Notes: generated by a model not told the origin, from the letters alone. Shown: positions 52,514-62,521, numbered from the stretch's first letter. The stretch: DNA of 64,000 bases from Rariglobus hedericola (GCF_007559335.1 NZ_VMBG01000001.1:2108001-2172000); one strand, 5' to 3'. Made by a program: numbers and translations.

Positions 52514-52861
52514 TGGACTGCAAAATAAAAAATGCCGGGCCTGATACGGCGCCGGCGGTTTGTGGTGGGAGAGGGCTTGAAAGGGAGTCCTTACTTGCCG
52601 GCTTTTACGGCGTCGATCTTGGCTTTGTATTCTTGTTTGATGGCCTTCGCTTTTTATTTTTTTGGCGTCTTCCTTGGTCTTCTTGTCATCTTTTTCACTT
52701 CAAATTTAAAACCTTTCCTGAAAAGTAATTAAGCGCGCAATCAGACATCCATCCATCTTACCAGGCGTAAGCCGCAAACAGCCGCCACACCTTCTGTTTA
52801 TGGAAGTTCCGGCTCAGCTTACAGCCCTGTAGTAATGGGAGATTTTTATCGGCGTTCGCGA
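52514..52861. other. Intergenic stretch with decayed coding sequence only
   Basis: About 350 nt between the PPK2 gene and the chemotaxis receptor gene. No intact gene is seen. The part at 52591-52700 looks like a decayed Lys-rich gene on the minus strand (separate entry); the remainder shows nothing recognisable. Confidence 0.5.
52591..52700 (-). pseudogene. Lys-rich coding remnant with frameshift in an A-tract
   Basis: Read on the minus strand, one frame gives KDDKKTKEDAKK. After a shift in a run of A it continues in another frame as KAKAIKQEYKAKIDAVKAGK, ending at a TAA (52591-52593). The two halves share the same highly charged helical character and fit together as one small protein tail. 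No start codon lies in the proper frame, so the gene appears truncated and frameshifted. A sequencing error in the homopolymer is an alternative for the shift. Confidence 0.35.
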
Positions 52862-54301
52862 TCAGGAGGCCACGGCGGCTGTGCGGCCAACCAAGGTGGA
52901 AAGCTCGCTGGACGACATGCGCAGTGCCTCGGACTGGGTGGTGAGCTCGGCGGCAGCCGCGGCAGTTTCCTCGGCGGTCGCGGCGTTACCCTGTGTGACT
53001 TTGTCGAGCTGCGTAATGCTGCCGCTGATCTGTTCCAAGCCGGTGCTTTGCTCTTGTGATGAAGATGCGACTTCGATCACGAGCCCATCCACCTCGCGGA
53101 TGAGCGTGACGATCTCTGCGAGGCCGGCGGCGACGCGGGTGGATAGTTGCACACCCTGCGCGCTGCGTTCACCGGCGGCGGCTATTTTATCGGCAGTCTC
53201 GCGTGCGGCGACGGCCGAACGTTGCGCGAGCGCACGCACCTCATCGGCGACAACCGCGAAGCCGGCTCCGGCTTCACCGGCGCGGGCGGCTTCGACCGCG
53301 GCATTAAGAGCGAGGATGTTGGTTTGAAAGGCGATCTCGTCGATCGTCTTGATGATTTTGGCGATCTCTTGGGAAGACTGCTGGATCGAATCCATCGCGG
53401 ACTGCATACGCGTCATCTCTTCCGCACCCGTCTCGGCGGCCTGTCGGGCGGTATTGGCCGCGCGCTTGGCGGACTGGGCGCTCTCGGCATTGCGCTTGGT
53501 CATGCTGGAGAGTTCTTCAAGCGTGGCAGACACCTCTTCAAGTGAAGCCGCCTGTTCGCTGGAGCCCTCCGCAAGGGATTGGGACGCGGAGGTTACCTGG
53601 CGCGCCGAGGTGGTGTTGGTCGCGGACATCTGATCGAGTTTGGCGATGATGACCGCAAAGGGTTTCGGGATGCTGCGCGCGACGATTACAGCGACGATCA
53701 CCAGACACAAAAGCGCCATGGCTGATCCCACCAGCAAGGTCCCCTGAAATTGGGCCATCGAGGTGGCTGCCTCTGCATTGATCCTCACCGCTTCGGCCGA
53801 AAAAACATCGGACAATTTGCCCATGGAGATTTCCAACGCACTGAACGATGTGCGGAATTCAGGCATGGATGTCTCCACGGCAGGAAGATCATGGGAAGCC
53901 AGCCGGACGAGTTCGACGGCAAGTTTCAAATAGGCATCAAGCGGTGCTTTCACATCAGCGATGGCGGTCCGCACCGCCGGCGGCAGATCGAGCGCTTCAT
54001 TATCGGCGAGAGCGCGGCGGAACTCGTTGGCATGCTCGGTGACATCCTTGGCAACCTCGGCCAGACCAGCCTTGTCATTCCGGCGGGCATCATCCTGAGA
54101 CAAGAGCACATCGCCACGCAGCGCATCATGCATCATGTCGGCTTGCTGGTGGTTTTGCAGTCCCTGAAAAGTGGTGACCACCGCGGCTTGGCGACGCTTG
54201 AGATCGGTGAACTTGAAATGGACTGTCGCGGTGAGTCCGAGAATGAAAAGCCCGGCGGTGCCCGCGAGGATGGCGACTTTGTGGTTAACGTTGATGGGCA
54301 T
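52862..54301 (-). CDS. Methyl-accepting chemotaxis protein
   Basis: A 479-residue receptor. The first helix ([21 protein letters not shown], 9-29) precedes a four-helix-bundle periplasmic domain (about 30-185). A second helix follows ([20 protein letters not shown], about 190-209). The signalling domain contains the canonical hairpin [48 protein letters not shown] region is short and poorly matched. No C-terminal CheR/CheB pentapeptide tether is seen. It lies 21 nt downstream of a porin gene on the same strand, so the two may be co-transcribed. The ligand is unknown. Confidence 0.93.
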   Translation of the reverse strand: MPINVNHKVAILAGTAGLFILGLTATVHFKFTDLKRRQAAVVTTFQGLQNHQQADMMHDALRGDVLLSQDDARRNDKAGLAEVAKDVTEHANEFRRALADNEALDLPPAVRTAIADVKAPLDAYLKLAVELVRLASHDLPAVETSMPEFRTSFSALEISMGKLSDVFSAEAVRINAEAATSMAQFQGTLLVGSAMALLCLVIVAVIVARSIPKPFAVIIAKLDQMSATNTTSARQVTSASQSLAEGSSEQAASLEEVSATLEELSSMTKRNAESAQSAKRAANTARQAAETGAEEMTRMQSAMDSIQQSSQEIAKIIKTIDEIAFQTNILALNAAVEAARAGEAGAGFAVVADEVRALAQRSAVAARETADKIAAAGERSAQGVQLSTRVAAGLAEIVTLIREVDGLVIEVASSSQEQSTGLEQISGSITQLDKVTQGNAATAEETAAAAAELTTQSEALRMSSSELSTLVGRTAAVAS

Positions 54302-54322
54302 GTGGGATGAGGTGTTAAAAGA

Positions 54323-55492
54323 TCAATACGCCGCCGTCAGGCGCAGCAGAAAGAGCCAGGAGTGAGCACCGGTGGATGCTGCGCCAATATGCTGGATGTA
54401 TTGCACGTCGGGCTGGAGAGAGAGCCTCTCGTCAACTGCAGCAGTGTAACTGAGCTCGAAAACGCGTTCATAGTCCCCCCCGGCAAGTCCTGATGAAAGC
54501 CGGGCGTGAGCGACACCGAAAGCCACGGTGTCGGCAGTGCGGACAGGCAGCAGACCCGTAGCGGAAACTGCGGTATCGACCGCCCAAGCAACGGCGTTTC
54601 GGTCATCGGGCGCCCCGCCGTAGCGCACGTGCGCTACGATGTTGCCGGGCTCACCGGTGCGGCCGCGCAGCGTGCGTTCGGCGATCACGTAGGCACCGTA
54701 GTTGCCATGATGAAGGTCTCCGCTAACCGGATCAGCGAAATCAGCCGAATGCGCCCAGACGCCGGTGGTGAATCGATTGGGGGAGTCCACAGGCGCAAAG
54801 CCAAGCTCCGCCATAAAGAACGCTCCATCCTCACTATTGAGCGCATAGTGGGTGCCGTGGCGATTCGGATGATCGTCCCCTGCAGCTGAGTCCAGCGAAT
54901 CGCCATCGTATACCCCAGCGCGGGCGCTCCACCCGTCCTCATTCTCCCAAGCGATCCGTGCGCCGAGTGCCGCCGCGTAATATGCAGGACCGGTGTTAAG
55001 CGTGTTGCCCGATATAAAAGCGGGCCAGCCGAAGCTGCTGTTGATGAGCGATGCGCCGGACTTGGTGCCGGTAAACTCTTCGTCCGCGAGCAAAGCTCCG
55101 CTGCGTAGAGACCACAGGTCGCCCGAAACTTCAAACCACCACGAATAGAGGCGGAGGCTTTGAAAGGCCTCGGAGTTACTGGCGCCAAGGAAGTCGCCAA
55201 GAATACGATCACTCGGACCACGACCCTCGACCCAGAGCACACTGGCATAAGCTGAAATCGAAACAGGATTAGCATCAGCTCGGGCCGGAATCCAAGAGGC
55301 CTCGCCCAACACGGTTCCGTTGAGTGATTCGCGTCCCTGGCCTGCACCCCATAATCCAATGGCAGAATCAAGGATGCCCGTTGCGTCGAGAGTCAAACGG
55401 CCTGCCCCCAGAGGACGATCAAGCCCCGCATAGGCGGGCGGATTTAAGAGCCCGCAGGCAATGGCAGCAAAAAATGCGCAGCGAACGTTCAT
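54323..55492 (-). CDS. OprB-type carbohydrate porin
   Basis: A 389-residue protein with a signal peptide (MNVRCAFFAAIACGLLNPPAYA). The body is an outer-membrane beta-barrel: alternating strands with conserved SLRSGALLADEEFTG, FGWPAFISGNTLNTGPAYYAAALGAR, VYDGDS and a repeated LSLQPDVQYIQHIG. The end is LFLLRLTAAY, with the terminal aromatic residue needed for outer-membrane assembly. These are hallmarks of the OprB carbohydrate-selective porin family. It may supply sugars across the outer membrane. The chemotaxis receptor gene follows on the same strand. Confidence 0.9.
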   Translation of the reverse strand: MNVRCAFFAAIACGLLNPPAYAGLDRPLGAGRLTLDATGILDSAIGLWGAGQGRESLNGTVLGEASWIPARADANPVSISAYASVLWVEGRGPSDRILGDFLGASNSEAFQSLRLYSWWFEVSGDLWSLRSGALLADEEFTGTKSGASLINSSFGWPAFISGNTLNTGPAYYAAALGARIAWENEDGWSARAGVYDGDSLDSAAGDDHPNRHGTHYALNSEDGAFFMAELGFAPVDSPNRFTTGVWAHSADFADPVSGDLHHGNYGAYVIAERTLRGRTGEPGNIVAHVRYGGAPDDRNAVAWAVDTAVSATGLLPVRTADTVAFGVAHARLSSGLAGGDYERVFELSYTAAVDERLSLQPDVQYIQHIGAASTGAHSWLFLLRLTAAY

Positions 55493-55646
55493 GAAGACGC
55501 TACATCGGCCCTAAAATCAGGAAATTAAGCTTCAACACCGGACGGCTTTTACATTGCCGAGCGGAGTGTTCCGATCGCAGGTGAGGCCGCGGACTGTGAC
55601 CGACTCGTTTCCGCTCAAATATAGCACTTAACTTGGTGCCGCTCGC

Positions 55647-58214
55647 TTACGATCGTCCCTCATGCTGATGCCGCTGCAGCGCCGCGATGCAGCTCGCCAG
55701 GGTGATCGGCTTCGGGACAAAGTCGTTGCAGCCAAAAGTAAACAGTGCCTCGCGCGCATCCGTCTGCGTGTCGGCTGTCACGATCGTCACCCACACGCCC
55801 CGCGCGGCTTCGCCGGATTCACCGGCCCGCAAGCGGCGCAGCACTTCGAGTCCGTCCATGTCGGGCATGCGCAGGTCGAGCATCACCAGGTCAAAGCGTT
55901 CTTCGTGCGCCAACGCATCCAGTGCTTCGCGCCCACCCGTGACCGTTACACTGCGACAGCCCAGCGCGGTCACCATGCCTTGGAGCAACCGCAGGTTCAC
56001 AGCGTTGTCATCGACGATCAGCACCCTCAGGTCGAAGCGCGGATGCGGGTGCGCGGCGGGCGCATCGGCACTTTGCATGCCCGAAACCAGCGTGGCCACG
56101 AGCGCGTCGTGGTGAAGAGGTTTGCTCAACAGCGTGTGAAAAATCGCCCGCAGGTGTCGGCGGTCGTCCGCATCCTGTGCACTCGTCACCAAACCGATCA
56201 CCGCCCCCTTGGGCCATTCGGTGATGTCCACCGCCGATTCCAACACACGCGCAATCACACCTTGATCGCAATCCACCACGGCCAGATCCACCGAACTGGC
56301 GGATAACTCCTCGAGGCGGCAGGCCACCGGCACACCGCCCGCCGCCGCGATCACGCGAAACAACTCCCTCAATAATCCCGGCGTGCGCACCACGAGTCCG
56401 ACGCGCCGTCCAGCGAGCACGAGCGATTCCATACGCGGCTGCACACTCGTGGTCGGCACGTTGAAACGAAACACCGAGCCGCGCCCCGGTTCGCTGCGCA
56501 GCGCAATCTCGCCACCCATTAAACGCACCAGCGAGCGGCTGATCGCAAGCCCGAGCCCCGCGCCGCCGTGCCGCCGGGTAATCGAACTGTCGAGCTGGCT
56601 GAAGGGCTGGAACAACCGCTTCTGGTCTTCCTCCCCGATACCGGGGCCGGTGTCGCGCACCGAAAAATCCAGCCACAGGCCATCGACCGCCGTCACTTCA
56701 CCCGCGCGCGCCCGCACGCGCACCTCCACCTCGCCCACTTGGGTAAACTTCACGGCGTTGCCCACGAGATTCACGAGGATCTGCCGGAGCCGGCCCGCAT
56801 CGAGCATAGCCACCGCGGGCACCTCGGAACCCACGTGATGCAGCAGCACGATTTTCTTTTCCGCCGCCATGCAGGCCAGCAGATCGAACACTTCCTCCAG
56901 CAACGCGCGCACTTCACACGGTTGCGGCACGAGCGGCGGCGGACGCGACTCCATCCGCGAATAATCCAAAATATCACCCGTGAGCCTCAGCAGCGCCTCG
57001 CCACTGGAGCGCACGGTCTGCACATACTCGCGTTGCTCGGGCGTGAGCGGTGTATCGAGCAACAGGCTGGTAAACCCGACGATTCCATTAAGCGGCGTGC
57101 GCAACTCATGGCTCATCGTATCGAGAAATTCCCCCTTGGCACGGGCGCCCGATTCGGCGCGATCCTTCGCGTGGCGCAATTCATCCTCGGCCCGCTTGGG
57201 CTCCGTCATATCGCGCAACACCGCGATGAAACACATGATGTGCCCCTCGCGATCCAACACGGGACTGACCCCGCCGTTCACCGGATAAAGCTCCCCGCCC
57301 TTACGGCAATTGATCCACTCGCCTTCCCACGCGCGCCCCGCCCTCACGGTCGCAACCAGGTCTGCCAGCACGTCCGGCGACGTGGCCTCCACTCGAAAAT
57401 CATTCCAATTGCGGCCGATCAACTCCGCCGGCGTGTATCCGGTTTGTTCACACAACCCGCGGTTCACATATTCGATGCGGCTGTCGGCACCGGTGATCAG
57501 AAGCGCCGACCGGCTTTGCTCGACCGCCTCGGACAGTTTGCGAATCGTGCGTTGCTGCGCGCTCCAGCGGTGGAACAACCCGTGCACCACCAGGGGCAGC
57601 CCGAACAGCAACCACACATACAGCGCGGTCTGGAAAGCCTCTTCATACAGATGCGAAGTCCAGGCCTTCGCGGAAATATCGAGGCCCACGATATCCGGCG
57701 GAGTCATCTTCGTGGCCGCCGTATATTTGATGGGCGCATAGGCGGTGACCCACACACCGAACTCGTCTTTCAACGGCCCCTCGGTCGCCGGACGGCCGGT
57801 CGCGATGATCGATTGCAGGCCCGGCGAATCCGGCGCTTCCACAAATTCGTCCCCCGGCAGGGAAATCTGCTTCGAGCCCGCCGGCTCGGAATCCGCCAGA
57901 AAAATCACCCGGCCCGTTCCCGGCTGGGGGCGAAAAATATAGACGAAGCGCGCCCCCGGCTGCACGCGGCGCAGGTCCATCAGCCGTTGTTTGACCGCCG
58001 CATACTCCGGAGTGCCCAGATCGGCGCTGGTGCCGGTAAGGGACTTCAACTCCCCGCCCTGAAACGACACCGCGCACTTCAACGCGTTCGCCGTAAGATC
58101 CTCCAGCGCCCGCTCCTCGGCCTGATGATAGGTCAAGACGCCGCCCAACAGGCCGGCAACAAACACGACAGCGCTGCCAGCGATTAAAAAACGACGTCGG
58201 TCAAGGACAGCCAT
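55647..58214 (-). CDS. Hybrid sensor histidine kinase with PAS and receiver domains
   Basis: An 855-residue protein. Two N-terminal helices (about 10-26 and 197-212) flank an extracytoplasmic sensor domain. A PAS domain follows (about 225-340), then HisKA with FLDTMSHELRTPLNGIVGF (phospho-acceptor His369). The HATPase domain contains LVNLVGNAVKFT and GAGLGLAISRSLV. A degenerate receiver-like region follows (about 590-715), then a full receiver domain (LIVDDNAVNLRLL then LDLRMPDMDGLEVL with the phospho-acceptor Asp). No output domain is fused and no response-regulator gene is adjacent. The signal is unknown. Confidence 0.93.
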   Translation of the reverse strand: MAVLDRRRFLIAGSAVVFVAGLLGGVLTYHQAEERALEDLTANALKCAVSFQGGELKSLTGTSADLGTPEYAAVKQRLMDLRRVQPGARFVYIFRPQPGTGRVIFLADSEPAGSKQISLPGDEFVEAPDSPGLQSIIATGRPATEGPLKDEFGVWVTAYAPIKYTAATKMTPPDIVGLDISAKAWTSHLYEEAFQTALYVWLLFGLPLVVHGLFHRWSAQQRTIRKLSEAVEQSRSALLITGADSRIEYVNRGLCEQTGYTPAELIGRNWNDFRVEATSPDVLADLVATVRAGRAWEGEWINCRKGGELYPVNGGVSPVLDREGHIMCFIAVLRDMTEPKRAEDELRHAKDRAESGARAKGEFLDTMSHELRTPLNGIVGFTSLLLDTPLTPEQREYVQTVRSSGEALLRLTGDILDYSRMESRPPPLVPQPCEVRALLEEVFDLLACMAAEKKIVLLHHVGSEVPAVAMLDAGRLRQILVNLVGNAVKFTQVGEVEVRVRARAGEVTAVDGLWLDFSVRDTGPGIGEEDQKRLFQPFSQLDSSITRRHGGAGLGLAISRSLVRLMGGEIALRSEPGRGSVFRFNVPTTSVQPRMESLVLAGRRVGLVVRTPGLLRELFRVIAAAGGVPVACRLEELSASSVDLAVVDCDQGVIARVLESAVDITEWPKGAVIGLVTSAQDADDRRHLRAIFHTLLSKPLHHDALVATLVSGMQSADAPAAHPHPRFDLRVLIVDDNAVNLRLLQGMVTALGCRSVTVTGGREALDALAHEERFDLVMLDLRMPDMDGLEVLRRLRAGESGEAARGVWVTIVTADTQTDAREALFTFGCNDFVPKPITLASCIAALQRHQHEGRS

Positions 58215-58326
58215 ACGAGAAGGTCAGACTCGGACGCATTGCCCTGTTAGGCAACCGGCAAACCACCAATAAACACCCCATTACACGCCTGATAAACCAC
58301 CCGACCCATGCCCGGCAGGCAGGCAC

Positions 58327-58358
58327 AAAAAAGCCGCCGCAGGTTACCCTGCGACGGC
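58327..58358 (-). terminator. Rho-independent terminator of the SWIB gene
   Basis: Read on the minus strand, GCCGTCGCAGG pairs with CCTGCGGCGGC (one G-U-type mismatch), followed by six T. It lies 26 nt after the SWIB stop. Confidence 0.85.
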
Positions 58359-58383
58359 ATGTAAACTTAAAGATGAACGGGCC

Positions 58384-58656
58384 TTACTTAACGAGATGGC
58401 CGGAGACGAGCTTGGTGAGCTCGAACATGCTGACGGACTTCTTGCCGTTCAGAACGGGCTTGAGAGCGGCGTCGGCGTTGATCTGCGTGCGGACTTTGGC
58501 GTCCTGCAGCTTGTTCTTCTTGATGTATTCCCAGAGCTTCTTGGTGAGCTCCGTGCGGGGGAGAGGTTTCGAACCAACGATCACCGAAAGGACGGCATCG
58601 GGCTGAACAGGTTTGAGGAATGCAGCGTTAGGTTTGCGAGCGGTTTTTTTTGCCAT
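58384..58656 (-). CDS. SWIB/MDM2 domain protein
   Basis: About 90 residues from the ATG at 58656 (MAKKTARKPNAAFLKPVQPD). The SWIB fold is seen as VGSKPLPRTELTKKLWEYIKKNKLQD, then RTQINADAALKPVLNGKKSVSMFELTKLVSGHL. SWIB domains are eukaryotic chromatin-remodelling modules that also occur in Chlamydiae and related PVC bacteria, where the function is not clear. The basic N-terminus could bind nucleic acid. It has its own terminator. Confidence 0.93.
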   Translation of the reverse strand: MAKKTARKPNAAFLKPVQPDAVLSVIVGSKPLPRTELTKKLWEYIKKNKLQDAKVRTQINADAALKPVLNGKKSVSMFELTKLVSGHLVK

Positions 58657-58769
58657 AGCGGAAATTGGAATTAGGCCTGCACCGAACGAAAGCAACGTCT
58701 ATTTTTAAGAGGTAAATTTCCGTTTTCCCTAGGTAAAATTAAAAACTTGCGCAATCCAAGGCGCCCGCT

Positions 58770-60629
58770 TCAAGCGGCCCCCATGCGGACAAACTGCTCG
58801 TGAAGCGCCGCGTAGTGCTTTTTCAATGACAACAATTCCGCGTGCGTGCCGCGTTCCACCACGCGTCCGGCGTCGAGCACCAGCACGAGGTCGGCATGGC
58901 GGATCGTGCTCAACCGGTGCGCGACCACGAAGCTCGTGCGGCCAGCCAGCAACGTCACCAGCGCCTGCTGCAAGCGCGCCTCGGTAAGCGCGTCGATCGC
59001 ACTCGTGGCCTCGTCAAGAATCAGCAGGCGCGGATCGGCGAGCAATGCGCGCGCGAAACACACGAGCTGTCGCTGCCCCGCCGAAATGCCGCCACCACGC
59101 TCGCTGACCACCGTCGCCAATCCCTGCGGCAGCGAATCAAACATGTCGGCGCAACCGAGTTTCTCGACGGCGGCGCGCACCTCGGCCTCGGTCGCCTCGG
59201 GCCGGCCGAAGCGGATGTTATCCAGCACCGAGCCCGCAAAAAGAAAGTTACTCTGCTGCACCATGCCCGACTGCCGGTGCAGCGAGCGACCGGTGATGCC
59301 GCGGATATCATAGCCGTCGATCAACACCTCGCCCGCCGTCGGTAGATAAAATTTGGATACAAGATTGATGATCGAGCTCTTGCCGCTGCCGGTATGGCCG
59401 ACGAGCGCGATCATCTGGCCCGGCTCCGCGGTGAAACTCACATCATGCAGCACGCGCTGCTTCGCATCGTAGCCAAACGCCACGTTCCGAAACTCCACCC
59501 GCGCGCCCCTCGCTTTCGCCAGATCCGCAGAGCTTTTCGCCTGCACACGCGGATCGGGCAGCTCGACGGCGGAAGGCGCATCCTCCCAGTCGGGTTTTAT
59601 GTCGAGCAACTGGAACACGCGCTCCGCGCCCGCCATCGAAACAAGCGCCTGGTTGTAAAGATTACCCAACACCTGGATCGGTGCGAAAAATTGATTCGCG
59701 AAGAGGAAGAAGGTGATCAGCACGCCGATCTCCACCTGGCCGTCCAGCACCTGCCAGCCACCCAGCATCAGCAGGATCGCGACAAAGAACTGACTATTGA
59801 GCTCCAGCAGCGGCAGCAGAATCGCCGACGAACGCGCGGCGCCCATGCTGTAGCGTGAGTGATCCGCGAGCAGACTGCGGAAAAGGCCTGCATTGGTCGT
59901 CTGCCGCACAAAGCCCTGTGTGACGCGGATGCCGTTGATCGACTCGGCGAGCGTGGCGGTGACGCGGCTGAAGCTTTCCTGCTGTGCACGCGTATCGCGG
60001 CTCAAGCGCACACGAAAATGGTTGTTCAACAGCCACAGCACCGGCGCGAGCCCGAGCACGACCAGAAATAGCACCCAATCCGTCCACGCCATCACCGCCG
60101 CCGCGAACACCATCTGTCCCAGTTGCACGATGCCGACGAAAAACACCTGCTCGATACCGGCGCGCAGCGACTCCACATCACTGGTCACACGACTCAGGAT
60201 GCGGCCGAGTTTCACCCGATGGAAAAAGCTCATCGGCATCCGGCTCACATGGTCGAAAATATCGGAGCGCATCTGTCCCACCACCATCTCGCCGATTTCC
60301 AACGCGAAGCGCTGGCGGAAGTGGAACAACCCGTCCGTGAGCACAGCCATCACGGCATACGCCGCGATCCAGCCGAACAAGGGCGAGAGCTGATGTTTCG
60401 AAATCGGGCCCGCGATAATCAACGCGGTCATCCACGCCAGCGCCGGCAACTGCGAGGCGCGTAGCAGCGTGAGCACGATCAGCCAGTTTCGCTTGCGCGC
60501 AAACGGACGCGTGTAGCCAAACAGCCGGCGCACGATGCCCCAGTCGAGCGGACGCACCTCGGCCTCGGGCGCGTCGTCTTTGGCACGCTGCACCAAGGAA
60601 AGCGGACGGCGATCACGGGGCGTGCTCAT
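58770..60629 (-). CDS. ABC exporter half-transporter, canonical Walker B subunit
   Basis: A 619-residue protein with a six-helix transmembrane domain (about 40-330) and an ATPase domain. The ATPase shows Walker A GHTGSGKSS, a signature of altered form ISAGQRQ, and Walker B LLILDEATSAID with the catalytic Glu, then a His switch AHRL. It lies downstream of a second half-transporter and its start overlaps that gene's stop (ATGA), so the two probably form a heterodimer. Substrate unknown; possibilities include lipids or drugs. See the other half for the complementary defect. Confidence 0.92.
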   Translation of the reverse strand: MSTPRDRRPLSLVQRAKDDAPEAEVRPLDWGIVRRLFGYTRPFARKRNWLIVLTLLRASQLPALAWMTALIIAGPISKHQLSPLFGWIAAYAVMAVLTDGLFHFRQRFALEIGEMVVGQMRSDIFDHVSRMPMSFFHRVKLGRILSRVTSDVESLRAGIEQVFFVGIVQLGQMVFAAAVMAWTDWVLFLVVLGLAPVLWLLNNHFRVRLSRDTRAQQESFSRVTATLAESINGIRVTQGFVRQTTNAGLFRSLLADHSRYSMGAARSSAILLPLLELNSQFFVAILLMLGGWQVLDGQVEIGVLITFFLFANQFFAPIQVLGNLYNQALVSMAGAERVFQLLDIKPDWEDAPSAVELPDPRVQAKSSADLAKARGARVEFRNVAFGYDAKQRVLHDVSFTAEPGQMIALVGHTGSGKSSIINLVSKFYLPTAGEVLIDGYDIRGITGRSLHRQSGMVQQSNFLFAGSVLDNIRFGRPEATEAEVRAAVEKLGCADMFDSLPQGLATVVSERGGGISAGQRQLVCFARALLADPRLLILDEATSAIDALTEARLQQALVTLLAGRTSFVVAHRLSTIRHADLVLVLDAGRVVERGTHAELLSLKKHYAALHEQFVRMGAA

Positions 60630-62521
60630 GCGTTCCCCTCCTTTTCGCGACGGAGCGCGGAGGCCTCGCCACGATCCACGAGCTGGAGATCGGCCACACT
60701 CAGATAAGGTCCGGGCACCTGCATCAACTCGGCATGCGTGCCGCGCTGCACGATGCGGCCGTTTTCCATGACGATGATAAAATCCGCGCGGCGCAACGTG
60801 CTCAGGCGGTGGGCAACGATGAAGGTCGTGCGGCCTTCGATGGCGTTTTCCAACGCTTCGAAAATCTCATGCTCCGTCTCGCTGTCGATCGCCGCCGTCG
60901 GATCGTCGAGCAGCAGGATCGCCGGCTCAAGGAGCACCGCACGCGCGATGGCCAGGCGCTGGCGCTGGCCGCCGGAAAGCGTGTTGCCGCTCTCGCCGAG
61001 CACGGTGTCATAGCCTTGGGGAAGTTTCAGGATGAACTCGTGGGCCGCGGCAATGCGCGCCGCCTTTTCGATCTGTTCCTGAGTCGCGTCGGGATGCCCG
61101 AACGCGATGTTGGCCGCGACGGTGTTGGAGAAGAGGAAACTCTCTTGAAACACGATGCCAATGCCGCGTCGCAAATCATCCAGCCTCAATTCGCGCGCAT
61201 CGATTCCGTCAATCAACACCCGCCCGCCGGTCGGATCATAAAAACGCGGGATCAGGCTCATGAACGAACTCTTGCCGGCCCCGGTGGCTCCGAGAATCGC
61301 CACGCATTGACCGGGCTTTACCGTGAGGTCGATGTCGGTGAGCACAGGTCCCGCGCCATCATAGGAAAACGAAACCCGGTCGAAGCGCACCTCGCCTGTC
61401 AGTCGCGGACGCGCGACCACTCCGGGCGCATCACTGACCTCGATCGGCGCGTCGAGGATTTCAAACACGCGACGCGCGCCGACCAACGATTGCTGCACGC
61501 TGTTCACAAGCGTGGCGACTTGGTTGACCTGCCCCGAGAACTGGTCGAGCAACCCCGCAAACACCACCAAGCCCGTGCCCAGCGGCAACTCGCCCTGGAT
61601 GACCAGCCAGCCGCCGTAACCGAGCAGCACGATCATGTTGATGCGGGTGAGAAAACCCACCGCCGGCGAAAACAGGCTCACCCGCCAGAAGATGCCTTGC
61701 TGTTGGTCGAGCACTTCACGGTTTTTCCTGACGAACGCCTCGCGATCTTCCTGCTCGCGGCCGAATGCCTTGGTGACCTGCACGCCCTGGATGCTCTCGG
61801 CGAAGTGCTGCACCATTTTTTCCACCAACTCGCGGCTTTGCGCGTAGCGCGGCTGGATGTAACGCGAGAAAGCCGTCGACATGATCGCCAGCACGGGCGT
61901 GGTCGCGAGACACGCAATCGTCAGCCCCGGATGCAGGCTCGCCATATAGACCGCATAGAGTGTGAGCGACACGACCATGATGACGCTCTGGATCATGACC
62001 TGATCGACAAACATCCGCACCGCCTGCACGTCACCCGTCACCCGCGTGATGATCGAGCCGGTGGTGTTGGCATCAAAAAAACGGAAGCTGAGCTTCTGGA
62101 GCTTGTCGTAAACCTCGCCGCGCAGATCGACCACGAGCCGTTGCTGCACGAGCCGGTTGATCGAAACCGTATAAAGAAAATTGAACGCCGCGCGCAGAAT
62201 CGCGAAGCCGAGAATAAAGCCCGCGATCAGCAACAACACCTGCAAGGGCTCCCAGGTCTGCGGAAGTTGCACCCCGAACTTGGCGTGGGGAAAGGGCACG
62301 GGCTGCGCACCATCGCGCTGCCCGATCACCCAGCCGATGTAGTCGATGCCGAGGCCCGTGAGACTCAGTCCGCTCAACGCGAGGGTGAGCAACACCAGCT
62401 GCAACAACACGACTTGCACGCACCGCGCCCGATAGCGCCAGGCCAGGCCAAACATGCGCCGCACCAGCCGGGCATTGGAAACCGGCTCACCGGCCGGAGC
62501 AGTTTCCGGCGACACACTCAC
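60626..62521 (-). CDS. ABC exporter half-transporter, degenerate Walker B subunit
   Basis: A 631-residue protein with a six-helix transmembrane domain and an ATPase domain. Walker A GATGAGKSS and the normal signature LSGGQRQ are present. The Walker B is LLLLDDPTAAID, with Asp in place of the catalytic Glu. In heterodimeric exporters one ATP site is degenerate in just this way, while its normal LSGGQ completes the active site of the partner. The start overlaps the upstream gene's stop and the stop overlaps the next start, so it is in a coupled operon. Confidence 0.92.
   Translation of the reverse strand: MSVSPETAPAGEPVSNARLVRRMFGLAWRYRARCVQVVLLQLVLLTLALSGLSLTGLGIDYIGWVIGQRDGAQPVPFPHAKFGVQLPQTWEPLQVLLLIAGFILGFAILRAAFNFLYTVSINRLVQQRLVVDLRGEVYDKLQKLSFRFFDANTTGSIITRVTGDVQAVRMFVDQVMIQSVIMVVSLTLYAVYMASLHPGLTIACLATTPVLAIMSTAFSRYIQPRYAQSRELVEKMVQHFAESIQGVQVTKAFGREQEDREAFVRKNREVLDQQQGIFWRVSLFSPAVGFLTRINMIVLLGYGGWLVIQGELPLGTGLVVFAGLLDQFSGQVNQVATLVNSVQQSLVGARRVFEILDAPIEVSDAPGVVARPRLTGEVRFDRVSFSYDGAGPVLTDIDLTVKPGQCVAILGATGAGKSSFMSLIPRFYDPTGGRVLIDGIDARELRLDDLRRGIGIVFQESFLFSNTVAANIAFGHPDATQEQIEKAARIAAAHEFILKLPQGYDTVLGESGNTLSGGQRQRLAIARAVLLEPAILLLDDPTAAIDSETEHEIFEALENAIEGRTTFIVAHRLSTLRRADFIIVMENGRIVQRGTHAELMQVPGPYLSVADLQLVDRGEASALRREKEGNA

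Noticed and set aside
52532-52732. Small hydrophobic open frame after the PPK2 gene
   Set aside because: Hydrophobicity arises from T-rich DNA opposite a Lys-rich coding remnant; no start signal or family similarity.
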